Below are positions 8,867 through 18,666 of a stretch of 64,000 nt of DNA, piece after piece. The DNA comes from an alpha proteobacterium HIMB59 (GTDB lineage: Bacteria; Pseudomonadota; Alphaproteobacteria; HIMB59), in assembly GCA_004321805.1 (NCBI GenBank), contig SGZV01000001.1, positions 58,143 to 122,142 of the forward strand, in the 5' to 3' direction. The notes beneath the pieces are model-generated. The model made no database searches and was not told where the DNA came from. It saw nothing but the letters and a program-made list of their open reading frames with translations. Position numbers and translations under genes: made by a program. Positions within the stretch are counted from its first letter, which is position 1, and every line of letters starts with the position of its first letter.

Positions 8867-9675
8867 ATAAAATTCAAATTTATTCTCCTGCAAAAATTAA
8901 TTTGAATTTAAAAGTTATAAAATTTGATAATAATTCTCGTAAACATAAATTAAAATCTAGAGTTTCTATATTAAAATTGTGTGATGTAATTCAAATCATT
9001 AAGTCAAAGTCATTAAATATCAAATATCATAAGTTAAATAAAAAAATCTATCTTGCTGATGATATAATAAAAAAAACAATATCTTATTTTGATAAAAAAT
9101 ATAAAAAAAAATCTTCTTTTAATATAAATGTAGAAAAAAAAATACCAGTTGGTTATGGTTTGGGAGGTGGTTCTTCTAATGCTGCATCTATTTTAAAATT
9201 TTTGTATAGCTATTATAAAATTAATCCAAATAACTTTTGGATTGATGCTCCAAATATTGGATCAGATGTTTTATTATTTATTGATCAAAATCCTAAGATG
9301 ATTGATGGTATTAAAAGTATAAAGAGGATTAAGCCCTCAAAACCAAGATGGAAAAAAATCTTTATAATTATTCCAAATCAAAAAAATTTAACAAAAGATA
9401 TTTTCTTAAATTTTAAAAAAAAACAGTATCATCATACAAATATTAAAACTAAAAATGATCTTACATATTCCTCTAGAGCGTTAAATCCTGAATTTACAAG
9501 GATTTATGACTTCTTATGTAATTTTCGAGATGATTTTAAACTATTTGATATGAGTGGGAGTGGATCTTCTATTTTTGTTTCATTTAAGTCCGCTTATGTC
9601 GAAAAATCTATAATTCATAATATTCATGAGAAATTTCCTCTACTTAGAATTGAAAAATCATATTATTTCAGTTAA
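8863..9675 (+). CDS. ispE: 4-diphosphocytidyl-2-C-methyl-D-erythritol kinase IspE
   Basis: IspE phosphorylates CDP-methylerythritol in the MEP pathway to isoprenoid precursors. The 270-residue GHMP kinase has YSPAKINLNLKV at the N terminus, the ATP loop PVGYGLGGGSSNAAS at 95-109, the catalytic aspartate in IGSDVLLF (about 135) and the third GHMP motif MSGSGSSIF. It is slightly shorter than the E. coli enzyme. The start is TTG within TTGA, overlapping the TPR gene stop, so translation is presumably coupled. tRNA-Gln follows 16 bp later. Confidence 0.93.
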   Translation: MNKIQIYSPAKINLNLKVIKFDNNSRKHKLKSRVSILKLCDVIQIIKSKSLNIKYHKLNKKIYLADDIIKKTISYFDKKYKKKSSFNINVEKKIPVGYGLGGGSSNAASILKFLYSYYKINPNNFWIDAPNIGSDVLLFIDQNPKMIDGIKSIKRIKPSKPRWKKIFIIIPNQKNLTKDIFLNFKKKQYHHTNIKTKNDLTYSSRALNPEFTRIYDFLCNFRDDFKLFDMSGSGSSIFVSFKSAYVEKSIIHNIHEKFPLLRIEKSYYFS

Positions 9676-9691
9676 GTTCTTAAAATCTTAA

Positions 9692-9766
9692 TGGGGCGTA
9701 GCCAAGCGGTAAGGCACCGGTTTTTGGTATCGGCATGCGTAGGTTCGAATCCTACCGCCCCAGCCA
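9692..9766 (+). tRNA. tRNA-Gln (anticodon TTG), CCA encoded
   Basis: A full cloverleaf can be folded: acceptor TGGGGCG pairs with CGCCCCA, the anticodon stem CCGGT/ATCGG holds the loop TTTTGGT with anticodon TTG, and the T arm carries GGTTCGAATCC. The discriminator base is G and a 3' CCA is present in the DNA. The close match to bacterial tRNA-Gln(UUG) supports the isotype. It is the only tRNA in the window. Confidence 0.97.
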
Positions 9767-9784
9767 TATTAAATTTTATGTTCC

Positions 9785-11611
9785 ATGAGTAGCCAATTAT
9801 TATTCTCTCTTAAGGAGGCAATCATTAGTTACCATAAAAATGAATTATTTAATAATTTAGATCTTAATATTCACAGAAAAGATTTTATTGCACTTGTTGG
9901 TAAAAATGGTGCTGGTAAATCAACTTTAATGAATGTCATATCAGGAGTTCATGAAATAGATAATGGGGAAATATGGAAAATTGATAATTTTTCTTTTAAG
10001 TATTTTAATCAAAACTTTCAATTTATTAATGAAAATCAATCTATAGAGAAAGAAATTGCTTCCTCACTCATTAATCTTGAAGAGGAGTATCAGATAGACG
10101 TATTTTGTAATTATTTAAATATAAATAAAAACTTATATATCAAAAACTTATCAGGTGGCCAAAAAAAACGTGTTGGATTAATTAAAACATTAATTAACAA
10201 ATCTGATTTATTATTATTAGATGAGCCAACCAATCATTTAGATCTTGATACAATAATTTGGCTTGAAAATTACCTAAGACGATTAGACTGTGCAATTATT
10301 TGCGTTAGTCATGACAAACAATTTTTAAAAAATTTTACAAATAAAATCTTTTGGATAGACAGATCAAAAGTAAAAATTAATAGTAAGGGTTATAGTGACT
10401 TTGACCTTTGGTCCCAAACTCTTTTAGATCAGGAAGAAAGAGAACTTCAAAATAGAAAGCAGTCTGTAAATATAGAGGTAAATTGGGCTAACAAAGGAGT
10501 CAAAGCCAGGGTAAAAAGAAATATTAGAAGACTTGATCAAGCAAGAGAGCTTAAAGATAATCTAGATAAAGATATAAGTGCTTTTAAACAAGCGACAAAG
10601 AAAATTGATATAAAGTTAGTTAAAGATGAGAACCAAAACTTTAAGCATGTCGCCGAATTTCATAATGCTTTTTTTTATTATGAGGATCTTGATAAAAACC
10701 CGATAATTAAAGATTTTAATTTTAAAATTAATAAAAAAGATCGTATTGGTTTATTGGGTCCTAATGGCTCTGGAAAATCAACTTTTTTAAAACTTTTATT
10801 GCAAGAGTTAAATCTTAAAAAAGGTTCTCTAAAAATTAGAAAAGAATTAGAGTTTTCTTATTTTGACCAGTTGAGGAATGATTTAAAAGATAATTTGCCT
10901 ATAAGAAAAATCCTTGTCCCTTCAGGAGGAGATTACTTAAAAACCAATGGCCGAGAAAGGCATGTATGTAGCTATTTGAAGGACTTTCACTTTGACCCTT
11001 CTAAATCTAATGATCCTGTAGGAAGTCTTTCTGGGGGTATGAAAAATAGGCTTCTTTTATCTAAAGTTTTATCAAACCCAAAAACTGGTTTAATCTTAGA
11101 TGAGCCAACAAATGACCTAGATACTGACACCTTAGATTTGGTAGAGTCTATTTTATCTCAGTACAATGGAACTTTAATTGTGGTATCGCATAATCGAGAT
11201 TTTTTAGACAAATTAGTCAATAAAATTTTATATTTCAAAGGTAATGGTGATGTTGTTATTTTTAACGGTGGGTATCATGATTTTCTGTCACAAAAAGAAC
11301 AAATTATTTCAAGCAACACGAACATAGATGAAAAAAGATCAAATGTTAAAGATAGCGAGGCTAATTCTAATAAAAGTGGGAAAAAAAAACTTACTTTTAA
11401 ACTTAAATTTGAATTAGATAAAATACCTAAAGAAATAGATATGCTGAAAAATCAATTAGAGAAATTAGAACAAATCATCTCAGATCCATCGCTTTATGAA
11501 AAAGATAATAATTTGTTTATTGATACATCCAACAAGATAGGCTCAATTCAATTAAAACTTCAAGAAAAAGAGGAGAGGTGGTTGCAATTAATGGAGTTAG
11601 ATGAAAATTGA
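9785..11611 (+). CDS. uup: ABC-F ATPase, Uup-like
   Basis: The 608-residue protein has two ABC ATPase cassettes and no membrane segment, the ABC-F plan. The first has Walker A GKNGAGKS at 39-46 and LSGGQKKRVGL with LLLDEPTNHLDL; the second has GPNGSGKS and LSGGMKNRLLLSK with LILDEPTNDLD. A basic interdomain linker (RVKRNIRRLDQAREL) and a C-terminal lysine/glutamate-rich coiled coil (about 545-605) point to Uup rather than EttA. Family members act on ribosomes or DNA branch structures; the exact role here is not visible. It overlaps the cca-like gene by 4 bp. Confidence 0.87.
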   Translation: MSSQLLFSLKEAIISYHKNELFNNLDLNIHRKDFIALVGKNGAGKSTLMNVISGVHEIDNGEIWKIDNFSFKYFNQNFQFINENQSIEKEIASSLINLEEEYQIDVFCNYLNINKNLYIKNLSGGQKKRVGLIKTLINKSDLLLLDEPTNHLDLDTIIWLENYLRRLDCAIICVSHDKQFLKNFTNKIFWIDRSKVKINSKGYSDFDLWSQTLLDQEERELQNRKQSVNIEVNWANKGVKARVKRNIRRLDQARELKDNLDKDISAFKQATKKIDIKLVKDENQNFKHVAEFHNAFFYYEDLDKNPIIKDFNFKINKKDRIGLLGPNGSGKSTFLKLLLQELNLKKGSLKIRKELEFSYFDQLRNDLKDNLPIRKILVPSGGDYLKTNGRERHVCSYLKDFHFDPSKSNDPVGSLSGGMKNRLLLSKVLSNPKTGLILDEPTNDLDTDTLDLVESILSQYNGTLIVVSHNRDFLDKLVNKILYFKGNGDVVIFNGGYHDFLSQKEQIISSNTNIDEKRSNVKDSEANSNKSGKKKLTFKLKFELDKIPKEIDMLKNQLEKLEQIISDPSLYEKDNNLFIDTSNKIGSIQLKLQEKEERWLQLMELDEN

Positions 11612-12336
11612 TGAATTATTATGAGAGAGCTCTAAGGGTTGTAAAAAATACTCATTTGGATGAAATAATAAATTTAATTCCAAATGATAATAAAGAAATT
11701 TATTTTATAGGTGGCATATCAAGGGCTATAATACTTGATGAATACTATTCAAAAGATGTTGATATTGTTATACCTGATTTTGATGAAAATTTAGTAGAGA
11801 GCTTATCTAAAAAATACGAAATTAATTATTTTCCAAGCTATAAAAGTATTGCCATAAAAACTGAAGAATTTGAATATCAAATTAATTCTTTTAGAAAAGA
11901 TATTCAGTCAACGGGTAGACATTCTAAGGTTGCTTCAACTCAAAGCCTAAAAGAGGACTCAGAAAGAAGAGATTTCACTTTTAACTGCATCTACATCAAT
12001 CTTTTAGGGGATGCTGTTGATTTTTATGGAGGTATCGACGACCTTCATAATTACTATTTAAGATTTATATTTGATCCAATAGATCAGATACAGCAAGATT
12101 ATCTTAGAGCCATTCGCTATATTCGATTTTTATCATTATTCAAAGAAACTAAAACCAAGCAGTATGATGTTGATAGTCTTATTTTATTATCTAAAAATAT
12201 AACTGAATTTGTTAAAATAAAAAAAATAACTCAGGAATTTAATAAAATTCATAAAATGCCATATCCTGAAAATACCCTGAATTTTTTAAAGTCACACAAG
12301 GAGTTAAATATTTTTTTGGACTATATAAAATTATAA
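11608..12336 (+). CDS. Short CCA-adding enzyme / poly(A) polymerase family nucleotidyltransferase
   Basis: The N-terminal catalytic head of class II tRNA nucleotidyltransferases is clear: YFIGGISRA at 32-40, the metal-binding pair DVD at 50-52, ERRDFTFNCIYIN at 119-131 and GGIDDL at 146-151, then the neck helix QDYLRAIRYIRF. The protein ends at 242 residues, whereas family members are usually near 380-450, so most of the body and tail that holds the tRNA is missing. No downstream in-frame continuation exists because trmL occupies the next DNA on the other strand. It may be a minimal CCA-adding enzyme, a repair-only enzyme, or one needing a partner. The one tRNA here carries an encoded CCA. 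Confidence 0.8.
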   Translation: MMNYYERALRVVKNTHLDEIINLIPNDNKEIYFIGGISRAIILDEYYSKDVDIVIPDFDENLVESLSKKYEINYFPSYKSIAIKTEEFEYQINSFRKDIQSTGRHSKVASTQSLKEDSERRDFTFNCIYINLLGDAVDFYGGIDDLHNYYLRFIFDPIDQIQQDYLRAIRYIRFLSLFKETKTKQYDVDSLILLSKNITEFVKIKKITQEFNKIHKMPYPENTLNFLKSHKELNIFLDYIKL

Positions 12337-12786
12337 TTGTGAAATTATCTTTGATGCTACTATTGCAACTGATGTAGCAAGATTTAAGGATCGAGTTTTT
12401 GTATTCATAGGTATGGTTATTTTTTCTTTTAAGGTTTTATGAATGTTTTCAGGTACCCCCGATGTCTCTTTGCCAAAAAGTACTACATCACCATACTTAA
12501 AATCATAATCATAAAAACTATTATTGGTTTTTGTTGTTGCTAAGATCAGTCTTTTGTTTTCATTTTTACAATAAATCATAAAATCTTCCCAGTCGTTATG
12601 AATATTCAGATCACAATGGCTCAGATAGTCCATAACTGCGCCTTTAAATCTTTTATCCGTCATTGAAAAAGACAAAGGCTTGATGATATGAAGAGGAAAC
12701 TCAAGGCAGGCAGCAGTTCTTATAATAACACCTACATTTTGCGGCATGTCGGGCATATAGAGACAAATTGCAAATTTATGCGTCAT
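12331..12786 (-). CDS. trmL: tRNA (cytidine/uridine-34 2'-O)-methyltransferase TrmL
   Basis: A minimal SPOUT methyltransferase of 151 residues, close to the usual TrmL length. It has the N-terminal LYMPDMPQNVGVIIRTAACL, the central VVLFGKETSGVPE, and the C-terminal knot sequence IPMNTKTRSLNLATSVAI. TrmL methylates the wobble ribose of certain leucine tRNAs. It is transcribed away from petA across a 58 bp gap and overlaps the cca-like gene tail to tail by 6 bp. Confidence 0.92.
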   Translation of the reverse strand: MTHKFAICLYMPDMPQNVGVIIRTAACLEFPLHIIKPLSFSMTDKRFKGAVMDYLSHCDLNIHNDWEDFMIYCKNENKRLILATTKTNNSFYDYDFKYGDVVLFGKETSGVPENIHKTLKEKITIPMNTKTRSLNLATSVAIVASKIISQL

Positions 12787-12844
12787 GATGACTACTACTT
12801 ATGCTACATCTTACTAATAAAATCTATAAACAAATATTTAAAAC

Positions 12845-13369
12845 ATGTCTGATAAAAAAACACCTAGAAGAGATTTTATAAAACTTTCTGCTATGACGTT
12901 GGGTGGGGTAGGCGCAGCAAGTTTAGCAATTCCTTTTATTTCCAGTATGAATCCTGGAAAGGATACGCTTGCCTTAGCATCTACAGAAATTGACCTTACC
13001 CCTCTTGAGGAGGGCCAAAGCTTAACAGTTATATGGAGAGGTAAACCTGTTTTTATCAAACATAGAACAAAAAAAGATATTGAAGATGCTAAAAATACCT
13101 CTCTTGCTGATTTGCCCGATGCAGAAGAGGACTCTGCGCGTGTTCAAAATGATAAATGGCTAGTCGTTTTAGGTGTATGTACTCATTTAGGATGTGTGCC
13201 ATTAGGTCAAAAAACTTCAGATACTAAAGGTGACTATGGCGGATGGTTTTGCCCATGTCATGGTTCTCACTATGATACCTCAGGTAGAATTAGAAAAGGT
13301 CCTGCTCCTACAAATCTCCCTGTACCTCCATATGTTTTTTTGACAGATAACAGAATAAAGATTGGATAA
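12845..13369 (+). CDS. petA: Ubiquinol-cytochrome c reductase Rieske iron-sulfur subunit
   Basis: The 174-residue subunit carries the [2Fe-2S] cluster that takes electrons from ubiquinol. The cluster boxes are CTHLGC (112-117) and CPCHGS (136-141), with cysteine and histidine ligands in place. A twin-arginine motif ([11 protein letters not shown], arginines 8-9) precedes a hydrophobic anchor at about 15-35, which indicates Tat export with the anchor retained. It is the first gene of petABC, six bases before petB. Confidence 0.97.
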   Translation: MSDKKTPRRDFIKLSAMTLGGVGAASLAIPFISSMNPGKDTLALASTEIDLTPLEEGQSLTVIWRGKPVFIKHRTKKDIEDAKNTSLADLPDAEEDSARVQNDKWLVVLGVCTHLGCVPLGQKTSDTKGDYGGWFCPCHGSHYDTSGRIRKGPAPTNLPVPPYVFLTDNRIKIG

Positions 13370-13375
13370 TATTTT

Positions 13376-14620
13376 ATGAGTTCAAGTGACCCTCAAGGCT
13401 ATAAAAAAACATTAAACTCCCCTTATACTGGATTTAAAGGTTGGATCGACTCCCGACTCCCACTCGTTCGAATGATGGAAGCCGAATACCTTAAATTTCC
13501 AGTTCCTAAATCTTTAAATTATTTTTGGTCATTTGGTGGAATAGCAATGTTTTGTCTTATTGGTTTAATTTTAACCGGAATTTTTTTAGGTTTTCACTAT
13601 AAACCTTCTGCTGATGATGCATTTGACTCTGTTGAAAGAATTATGAGAGATGTGAGTTTTGGATGGCTGATAAGATATTTACATGCAAACCTAGTATCGT
13701 TCTTTTTTATTGCTACATTTATTCATATCTTTAGAGCCTTATATTTTGGATCATACAAAGCTCCGCGCGAACTAGTTTATATCTTTGGCTTAACTATGTT
13801 CATGTTAATGATGGCTACAGCATTTTTGGGTTATACTCTTCCTTGGGGGCAGATGTCATATTGGGGGGCTACTGTAATTACTAATTTATTTTCTGCAATT
13901 CCAGTAATTGGAGACGCCATATTAACATTACTTCTTGGTGACTTTACAGTTGGTGATGCAACCGTTAACCGTTTTTATGTATTGCATTGGCTTTTAGCCT
14001 TTGCGATTGTAGGCTTAGTTGTCTTTCACGTTATTACACTTCATATGACGGGTTCTAATAATCCAACTGGCTCAGAACCTCAAAGTTGGGATGAAACTGT
14101 TAGTTTCCACCCATATGTTACAATTAAGGATTTAAATGCAACAATATTCTTCTTTATAATTTTGGCTTTCATTCTTTTTTATTATCCAAATATTTTAGGA
14201 CATTCAGATAACTACATTAAAGCTAATCCCATGGTTACTCCTGCTCATATTGTCCCTGAATGGTATTTTTTGCCTTTCTACGCTATCTTGAGAGCCATTC
14301 CTGATAAGCTTGGAGGTGTTTTAGCAATGTTTGGTTCAATTCTTGCATTAGGATTGTTGCCTTGGTTAGACACATCTAAAGTAAGATCATGTCTTTTCAG
14401 ACCAGTTTGGAGATATTGTGTTTTATTATTTGCGATAAATTTTTTAGTCTTAATGTACATGGGAGGTAAACCCGCAGAGGGAATTTATGTTTTAATCTCA
14501 AGAATTGGAACAGCATATTGGTTTTTATTCATTTTTGTTTTAGCCCCCTTAGTCGGCTTTCTAGAAACCCCACGACAACCTTTGAGTATTAGTAATTATC
14601 TAAGAAGTAAAAAAGCTTAA
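13376..14620 (+). CDS. petB: Ubiquinol-cytochrome c reductase cytochrome b subunit
   Basis: This 414-residue polytopic protein binds two b-type hemes and forms the Qo and Qi sites of complex III. Heme-ligand helices are visible as LHANLVSFFFIATFIHIFR and VLHWLLAFAIVGLVVFHVI, and the Qo signature PEWYFLPFYAIL is intact. About eight hydrophobic helices are evident, with a short additional C-terminal segment ending in NYLRSKKA. The gene lies between petA and petC with gaps of only 6 and 1 bp. Confidence 0.97.
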   Translation: MSSSDPQGYKKTLNSPYTGFKGWIDSRLPLVRMMEAEYLKFPVPKSLNYFWSFGGIAMFCLIGLILTGIFLGFHYKPSADDAFDSVERIMRDVSFGWLIRYLHANLVSFFFIATFIHIFRALYFGSYKAPRELVYIFGLTMFMLMMATAFLGYTLPWGQMSYWGATVITNLFSAIPVIGDAILTLLLGDFTVGDATVNRFYVLHWLLAFAIVGLVVFHVITLHMTGSNNPTGSEPQSWDETVSFHPYVTIKDLNATIFFFIILAFILFYYPNILGHSDNYIKANPMVTPAHIVPEWYFLPFYAILRAIPDKLGGVLAMFGSILALGLLPWLDTSKVRSCLFRPVWRYCVLLFAINFLVLMYMGGKPAEGIYVLISRIGTAYWFLFIFVLAPLVGFLETPRQPLSISNYLRSKKA

Positions 14621-14621
14621 T

Positions 14622-15374
14622 ATGAAAAAATTATTTTTTATATTATTCTTTCTGTCTAGTTTTAATGTCTTTTCTGCTGGATCAAAGATAGATATCCCCA
14701 AATATGATTGGTCATGGAAAGGTTTTTTTGGAACTTATGACCGAGCCTCAGCTCAACGAGGTCTAAAGGTATATAGAGAAGTTTGTGCAGGCTGCCATTC
14801 TATGAATTATTTATCATATAGGAATTTAAGCGATCTAGGTTTTAGTGAAGATCATATCAAAGTCATTGCTGCTGAAAACCTAATTTTAGATGGTCCTAAT
14901 GATGAAGGAGAAATGTTTGAAAGAGATGGATTACCATCTGATAAATTTGCAAATCCATACGCTAATGATAAAGCTGCAAGGGCTGCTAATAATGGTGCTT
15001 ATCCTCCAGATTTATCTCTAATAGTCAAAGCTAGACCTAAAGGTGCTGATTATGTGAAATCGTTATTACTCGGCTATGTTGATCCACCAAAAGATATGAC
15101 TATTCCAAATGGTCAACACTACAATAAATATATGGCAGGTAATTTAATTGCGATGGCATCCCCTTTATCAGATGGCCTAGTTGATTATGATGATGGAACT
15201 CAAAATTCTATGGATCAAATGACTACTGATGTAACTACCTTTTTAGCTTGGGCCGCTGAGCCTAGTTTAGAAGATCGCAAAAGAATGGGATTTAAAGTTA
15301 TTCTATTTCTAGTGGTATTATTCATCCTTGCTTATATTTCAAAACAGCAAATTTGGAGAGACGTCAAATATTGA
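14622..15374 (+). CDS. petC: Ubiquinol-cytochrome c reductase cytochrome c1 subunit
   Basis: A 250-residue cytochrome c1 with a cleavable signal (LFFILFFLSSFNVFSAG), the heme attachment site CAGCH at 55-59, a likely axial methionine in the LIAMASPLSDGL region, and a single C-terminal transmembrane helix (about 225-243) that anchors it to the inner membrane. It passes electrons from the Rieske protein to a soluble or membrane cytochrome c. It ends one base before the convergent ychF stop, leaving no room for a stand-alone terminator. Confidence 0.96.
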   Translation: MKKLFFILFFLSSFNVFSAGSKIDIPKYDWSWKGFFGTYDRASAQRGLKVYREVCAGCHSMNYLSYRNLSDLGFSEDHIKVIAAENLILDGPNDEGEMFERDGLPSDKFANPYANDKAARAANNGAYPPDLSLIVKARPKGADYVKSLLLGYVDPPKDMTIPNGQHYNKYMAGNLIAMASPLSDGLVDYDDGTQNSMDQMTTDVTTFLAWAAEPSLEDRKRMGFKVILFLVVLFILAYISKQQIWRDVKY

Positions 15375-15375
15375 G

Positions 15376-16461
15376 TTAGACGTTAAATAAGAAGTGCATG
15401 ATGTCCCCATCTTTTACTTCGTATTCTTTTCCCTCAAGTCTTAACTTTCCTTTTTCTTTTGCCCCAGCTTCTCCCTTATGAGAAAGATAGTCATTAAATG
15501 AAATTGTCTCAGCTCTAATAAAGCCTTTTTCCATATCACTGTGAATAGTCCCTGCAGCACTGGGAGCTAATGTTCCTTTGGTTATAGTCCAGGCTCTTAA
15601 TTCTTTTTCACCAGCAGTAAAATAATTTATGTAATTGAGGATCTCATATCCTTTTTTAATTACCCTTTTTAAACCTGTTTCTTTTAATCCCATACTTTCT
15701 AAGAAATCTTGTTTATCCTTAAAGTCCGTTATTTGAGATATTTCTGACTCAATCTTTGCACTAATCAAAAGCACTTCAGAGTTATTTTCTTTAGAATATG
15801 TATCTATTTTTTTTGTGAATTCATTTCCGGATAAAGCAGAATTTTCATCAACATTACAAATGTAAACTACAGGCTTTGTTGAAATCAATTGATAGGTATT
15901 TAAATAATTTATCTCTTCTTTATCTAAATTTCCTAAAATCTTTTTTTCATCAGAAATTAACTGGATAGCTTTTTCAATTATAGAAACTTTCTTTTTATCA
16001 TCATCGGTTTTTTGCATTTTTTTTAACTTTTGGTGATTTTTTTCCAATATATCTAGATCGGATAATGCTAGTTCGGCATTGATAATTTGAATATCCGATA
16101 GAGGGTCTATTCTATTTTCCACATGTTGAATGTCATCATCTTCAAAACAACGAACTATATGAAACAATGCATTAACAGATCTAATGTGCGATAAGAAGGC
16201 ATTACCAAGACCCTCTCCTTTTGAAGCCCCTTTTACAAGACCTGCTATATCAACTATCTCAAAAGCAGCAGGAATTATTTTTTGTGGATTGCAAATATTT
16301 GCTATTTGATCAAGTCTTTCATCAGGTACTTTAACTAAAGAACTGTTCGGATCGATAGTAGCAAAAGGGTAATTTGCAGCTAATGCTTGTTCATTTTCAC
16401 ACAGAGCATTAAACAATGTAGATTTTCCAACATTAGGAAGGCCAATAATTCCACACTTCAT
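15376..16461 (-). CDS. ychF: Redox-regulated P-loop ATPase/GTPase YchF (Obg family)
   Basis: The 361-residue protein has G1 GLPNVGKST at 6-14, the switch region [24 protein letters not shown], and a C-terminal TGS domain that includes [32 protein letters not shown] and [10 protein letters not shown]. These are the hallmarks of YchF/OLA1, which prefers ATP and associates with ribosomes. It starts next to the pth stop with no gap, a pairing common in bacteria. Confidence 0.95.
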   Translation of the reverse strand: MKCGIIGLPNVGKSTLFNALCENEQALAANYPFATIDPNSSLVKVPDERLDQIANICNPQKIIPAAFEIVDIAGLVKGASKGEGLGNAFLSHIRSVNALFHIVRCFEDDDIQHVENRIDPLSDIQIINAELALSDLDILEKNHQKLKKMQKTDDDKKKVSIIEKAIQLISDEKKILGNLDKEEINYLNTYQLISTKPVVYICNVDENSALSGNEFTKKIDTYSKENNSEVLLISAKIESEISQITDFKDKQDFLESMGLKETGLKRVIKKGYEILNYINYFTAGEKELRAWTITKGTLAPSAAGTIHSDMEKGFIRAETISFNDYLSHKGEAGAKEKGKLRLEGKEYEVKDGDIMHFLFNV

Positions 16462-17010
16462 TTAGATGCCTAAATTTGATAGGTGTTTAGAGATAAATAT
16501 TTGTGAAAAATTTAGATAAATAATTTCAAAGAGTGAGAGTAAGTTTTTCTTTTCAACCTCTTTGAAATTTCCTAAAACATGTTTTGTAACTTTATTTTTA
16601 TCACCAGGATGATCAATTCCAATCCTTAACTTCCAATAATTATCACCAATTTTACTAGTAATACTTCTTAGGCCATTATGGCCAGCATTTCCACCAGAAT
16701 GCTTAATTTTTATCTCTCCTAATTTTAAATCTAATTCATCATAAAGAACAAAAAGTTCATCATTTTTATTCAATTTTGTTGTCTTTAAACTCAATACTCC
16801 TAGACCTGACTCATTCATGTAGTTCTCAGATAGGGCTATCTGACAGGAAGTTCCATCTATTTGAAAAGTGCTTGAGAGTTTATAGTTTTTAAATTTTTTT
16901 AAACTTAGGTTAAATTTTTTAACCAAAAAATCTCCCAAAAGGATACCAGCATTGTGTCTATTATTTTTATGTTTAAGGGTGGGGTTGCCTAGACAGTATA
17001 AAGTAAGCAT
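16462..17010 (-). CDS. pth: Peptidyl-tRNA hydrolase
   Basis: Pth recycles tRNA from prematurely released peptidyl-tRNA. The 182-residue protein has the N-terminal LGNPTLKHKNNRHNAG with the catalytic histidine in NRHN, the YMNESG segment corresponding to the usual MN(x)SG, and the LYDELDLKLG and GGNAGHNGLRSI motifs. It lies between rplY (14 bp gap) and ychF (abutting), the standard bacterial trio rplY-pth-ychF. Confidence 0.95.
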   Translation of the reverse strand: MLTLYCLGNPTLKHKNNRHNAGILLGDFLVKKFNLSLKKFKNYKLSSTFQIDGTSCQIALSENYMNESGLGVLSLKTTKLNKNDELFVLYDELDLKLGEIKIKHSGGNAGHNGLRSITSKIGDNYWKLRIGIDHPGDKNKVTKHVLGNFKEVEKKNLLSLFEIIYLNFSQIFISKHLSNLGI

Positions 17011-17024
17011 TAAGACAGACTATA

Positions 17025-17669
17025 TTATTCTGCTGCCTTTTCTTCTTTCTTTTCTTCTGCGTTTTCTTCTTCTTTGGTCTCTTCTTCGGCAGCTGGTTCA
17101 GGCTCTTTTTCAACTTTTGGTGCCTGGATAGTAGCAAGCATAAAATCTCTTCCAAGAATGGTAGGTTTCATTCCTTCACCTAGGGTAATAGAGCTTAAGC
17201 GAATATCGTCACCAATTTCTTTACCTTCCAACGAAATTACAAAGTTTTCAGGAATATTATTTGCAAGACAGCTTAGTTCCAATTCTCTTCTCACTACATT
17301 TAAAACACCACCTTGCTTTAAGCCAGGTGAGAGCTCTTGATTAGTAAACTCAACAGGAACAGAAATAATAATTCTGGTTTTTTCATCAACTCTTTGAAAA
17401 TCAACGTGGATGGGATTATTTTTGACTTTGTGTCTTTGTATGCTTTTAACAACCACAGCTTCTTTTTTGTCACCTATTTCAACCTCGAAAATTTTTGAGT
17501 AAAAACCACCTTCCTCAAATCTTTTTTTTAGCTGAATAGTCTCAACAGCAACCATTAATGGATCTGCGTTTCCTCCATAAATTATAGATGGAATAAATCC
17601 ATCTTTTAGGTAAGGATTCGTATTTCCTTTTTTTCGTTCTTTTGCGGGTATGTTTCCACTAATTTTCAT
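17025..17669 (-). CDS. rplY: 50S ribosomal protein bL25 (CTC form)
   Basis: The 214-residue protein is the long CTC form of bL25: an N-terminal 5S rRNA-binding barrel (about 1-90) and a C-terminal TL5-like domain with ELSPGLKQGGVLNVVRREL. It ends in an acidic alanine/glutamate tail from about residue 185. The tail's repetitive GAA/GAG codons produce long spurious open frames in other registers. prs lies upstream with a 29 bp gap. Confidence 0.94.
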   Translation of the reverse strand: MKISGNIPAKERKKGNTNPYLKDGFIPSIIYGGNADPLMVAVETIQLKKRFEEGGFYSKIFEVEIGDKKEAVVVKSIQRHKVKNNPIHVDFQRVDEKTRIIISVPVEFTNQELSPGLKQGGVLNVVRRELELSCLANNIPENFVISLEGKEIGDDIRLSSITLGEGMKPTILGRDFMLATIQAPKVEKEPEPAAEEETKEEENAEEKKEEKAAE

Positions 17670-17698
17670 AGGCTGAGTTTATACAATAAATTATTTAA

Positions 17699-18625
17699 TT
17701 AATCAAATAGAGATGAGATAGAGGACTCACTATTTATACGCATAATTGCCTCACCAAATAAAGATGCTACAGAGATATATCGCATAGATTTTGGAACTTC
17801 AAAGGTTGGTTTAATTGAATTGGTACAAACCATCTCCTCTAAGGCAGAATCATTAATATTATCAAGGGCTTTTCCAGAGTAAACACCATGGGAACAGTAA
17901 CCATAAACATTAGTAGCACCTTTATCGATCAGTGCATTAGCGGCATTGCAAATAGTCCCTCCTGAGTCGACTAAATCATCAACAATAATACATTTTTTAC
18001 CTTCTACAGAACCAATAACATTCATAGCATTAGAAACACCTGGAGCGTCTCTTCTTTTATCAATAATTGCAAGATCAGCATCTAATTTTTTTGCAAAAGA
18101 CCTAGCTCTTAAAACACCGCCCACATCAGGAGAGACAAAAACCAGATTTTTATCTCTTTTATTTTTTTTTATGTCGTTAATAAAAAGATTGGAGGCATAA
18201 AGGTTGTCCAATGGTATATTAAAAAAACCTTGAATTTGACCTGCATGTAAATCCATTGTTAAAACTCTGTGAGCACCCGCAGTAGTTATTAAATCAGCTA
18301 CAAGTTTTGCAGATATAGGGGTTCTTGGACCTGTTTTTCTATCTTGCCTGGCATAACCAAAGTAAGGAAGAACGGCAGTAATTCTTTTAGCAGAGCCTCT
18401 TTTTAGAGCATCAATTGCAACCAATAATTCCATTAAATTATCATTAGCTGGAAAAGAGGTTGATTGGATTAAAAAAACATCTTCGCCTCTTACATTTTCA
18501 CCAATTTCTACAAAAATCTCTTTATCTGAGAATCTTGTCATATTAACATCTGAAAGAGCGTTTTTTGTATAAGAGGAAATTTCTTCAGATAGTTCTAAAT
18601 TACTATTGCCAGAAATTATTTTCAT
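17699..18625 (-). CDS. prs: Ribose-phosphate pyrophosphokinase
   Basis: Prs makes PRPP from ribose 5-phosphate and ATP for nucleotide, histidine and tryptophan synthesis. The 308-residue class I enzyme has the flexible-loop sequence [10 protein letters not shown], the metal-binding [11 protein letters not shown] and the PRPP loop [10 protein letters not shown]. Length and motifs are standard. It precedes rplY as in many proteobacteria. A perfect 7 bp inverted repeat lies between it and pgeF upstream. Confidence 0.96.
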   Translation of the reverse strand: MKIISGNSNLELSEEISSYTKNALSDVNMTRFSDKEIFVEIGENVRGEDVFLIQSTSFPANDNLMELLVAIDALKRGSAKRITAVLPYFGYARQDRKTGPRTPISAKLVADLITTAGAHRVLTMDLHAGQIQGFFNIPLDNLYASNLFINDIKKNKRDKNLVFVSPDVGGVLRARSFAKKLDADLAIIDKRRDAPGVSNAMNVIGSVEGKKCIIVDDLVDSGGTICNAANALIDKGATNVYGYCSHGVYSGKALDNINDSALEEMVCTNSIKPTFEVPKSMRYISVASLFGEAIMRINSESSISSLFD

Positions 18626-18647
18626 GGATTATTTGGTTATATATTAA

Positions 18648-18664
18648 TTTGATTTTCAATCAAA
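18648..18664 (-). terminator. Small hairpin between pgeF and prs
   Basis: The sequence TTTGATT-TTC-AATCAAA is a perfect 7 bp inverted repeat with a 3-base loop, in the 41 bp gap between the pgeF stop and the prs start on the minus strand. It is all A-T rich and lacks a clean U-tract, so it might weaken read-through, mark a processing site, or be incidental. Confidence 0.3.
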
Positions 18665-18666
18665 AC

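Noticed and set aside
12838-13059. 73-codon minus-strand frame over petA
   Set aside because: It is antisense to the conserved Rieske gene and carries no features.
16973-17340. Lysine-rich 60-codon and 88-codon frames around the rplY tail
   Set aside because: They are shadows of the GAA/GAG-rich acidic tail of bL25 in other frames.
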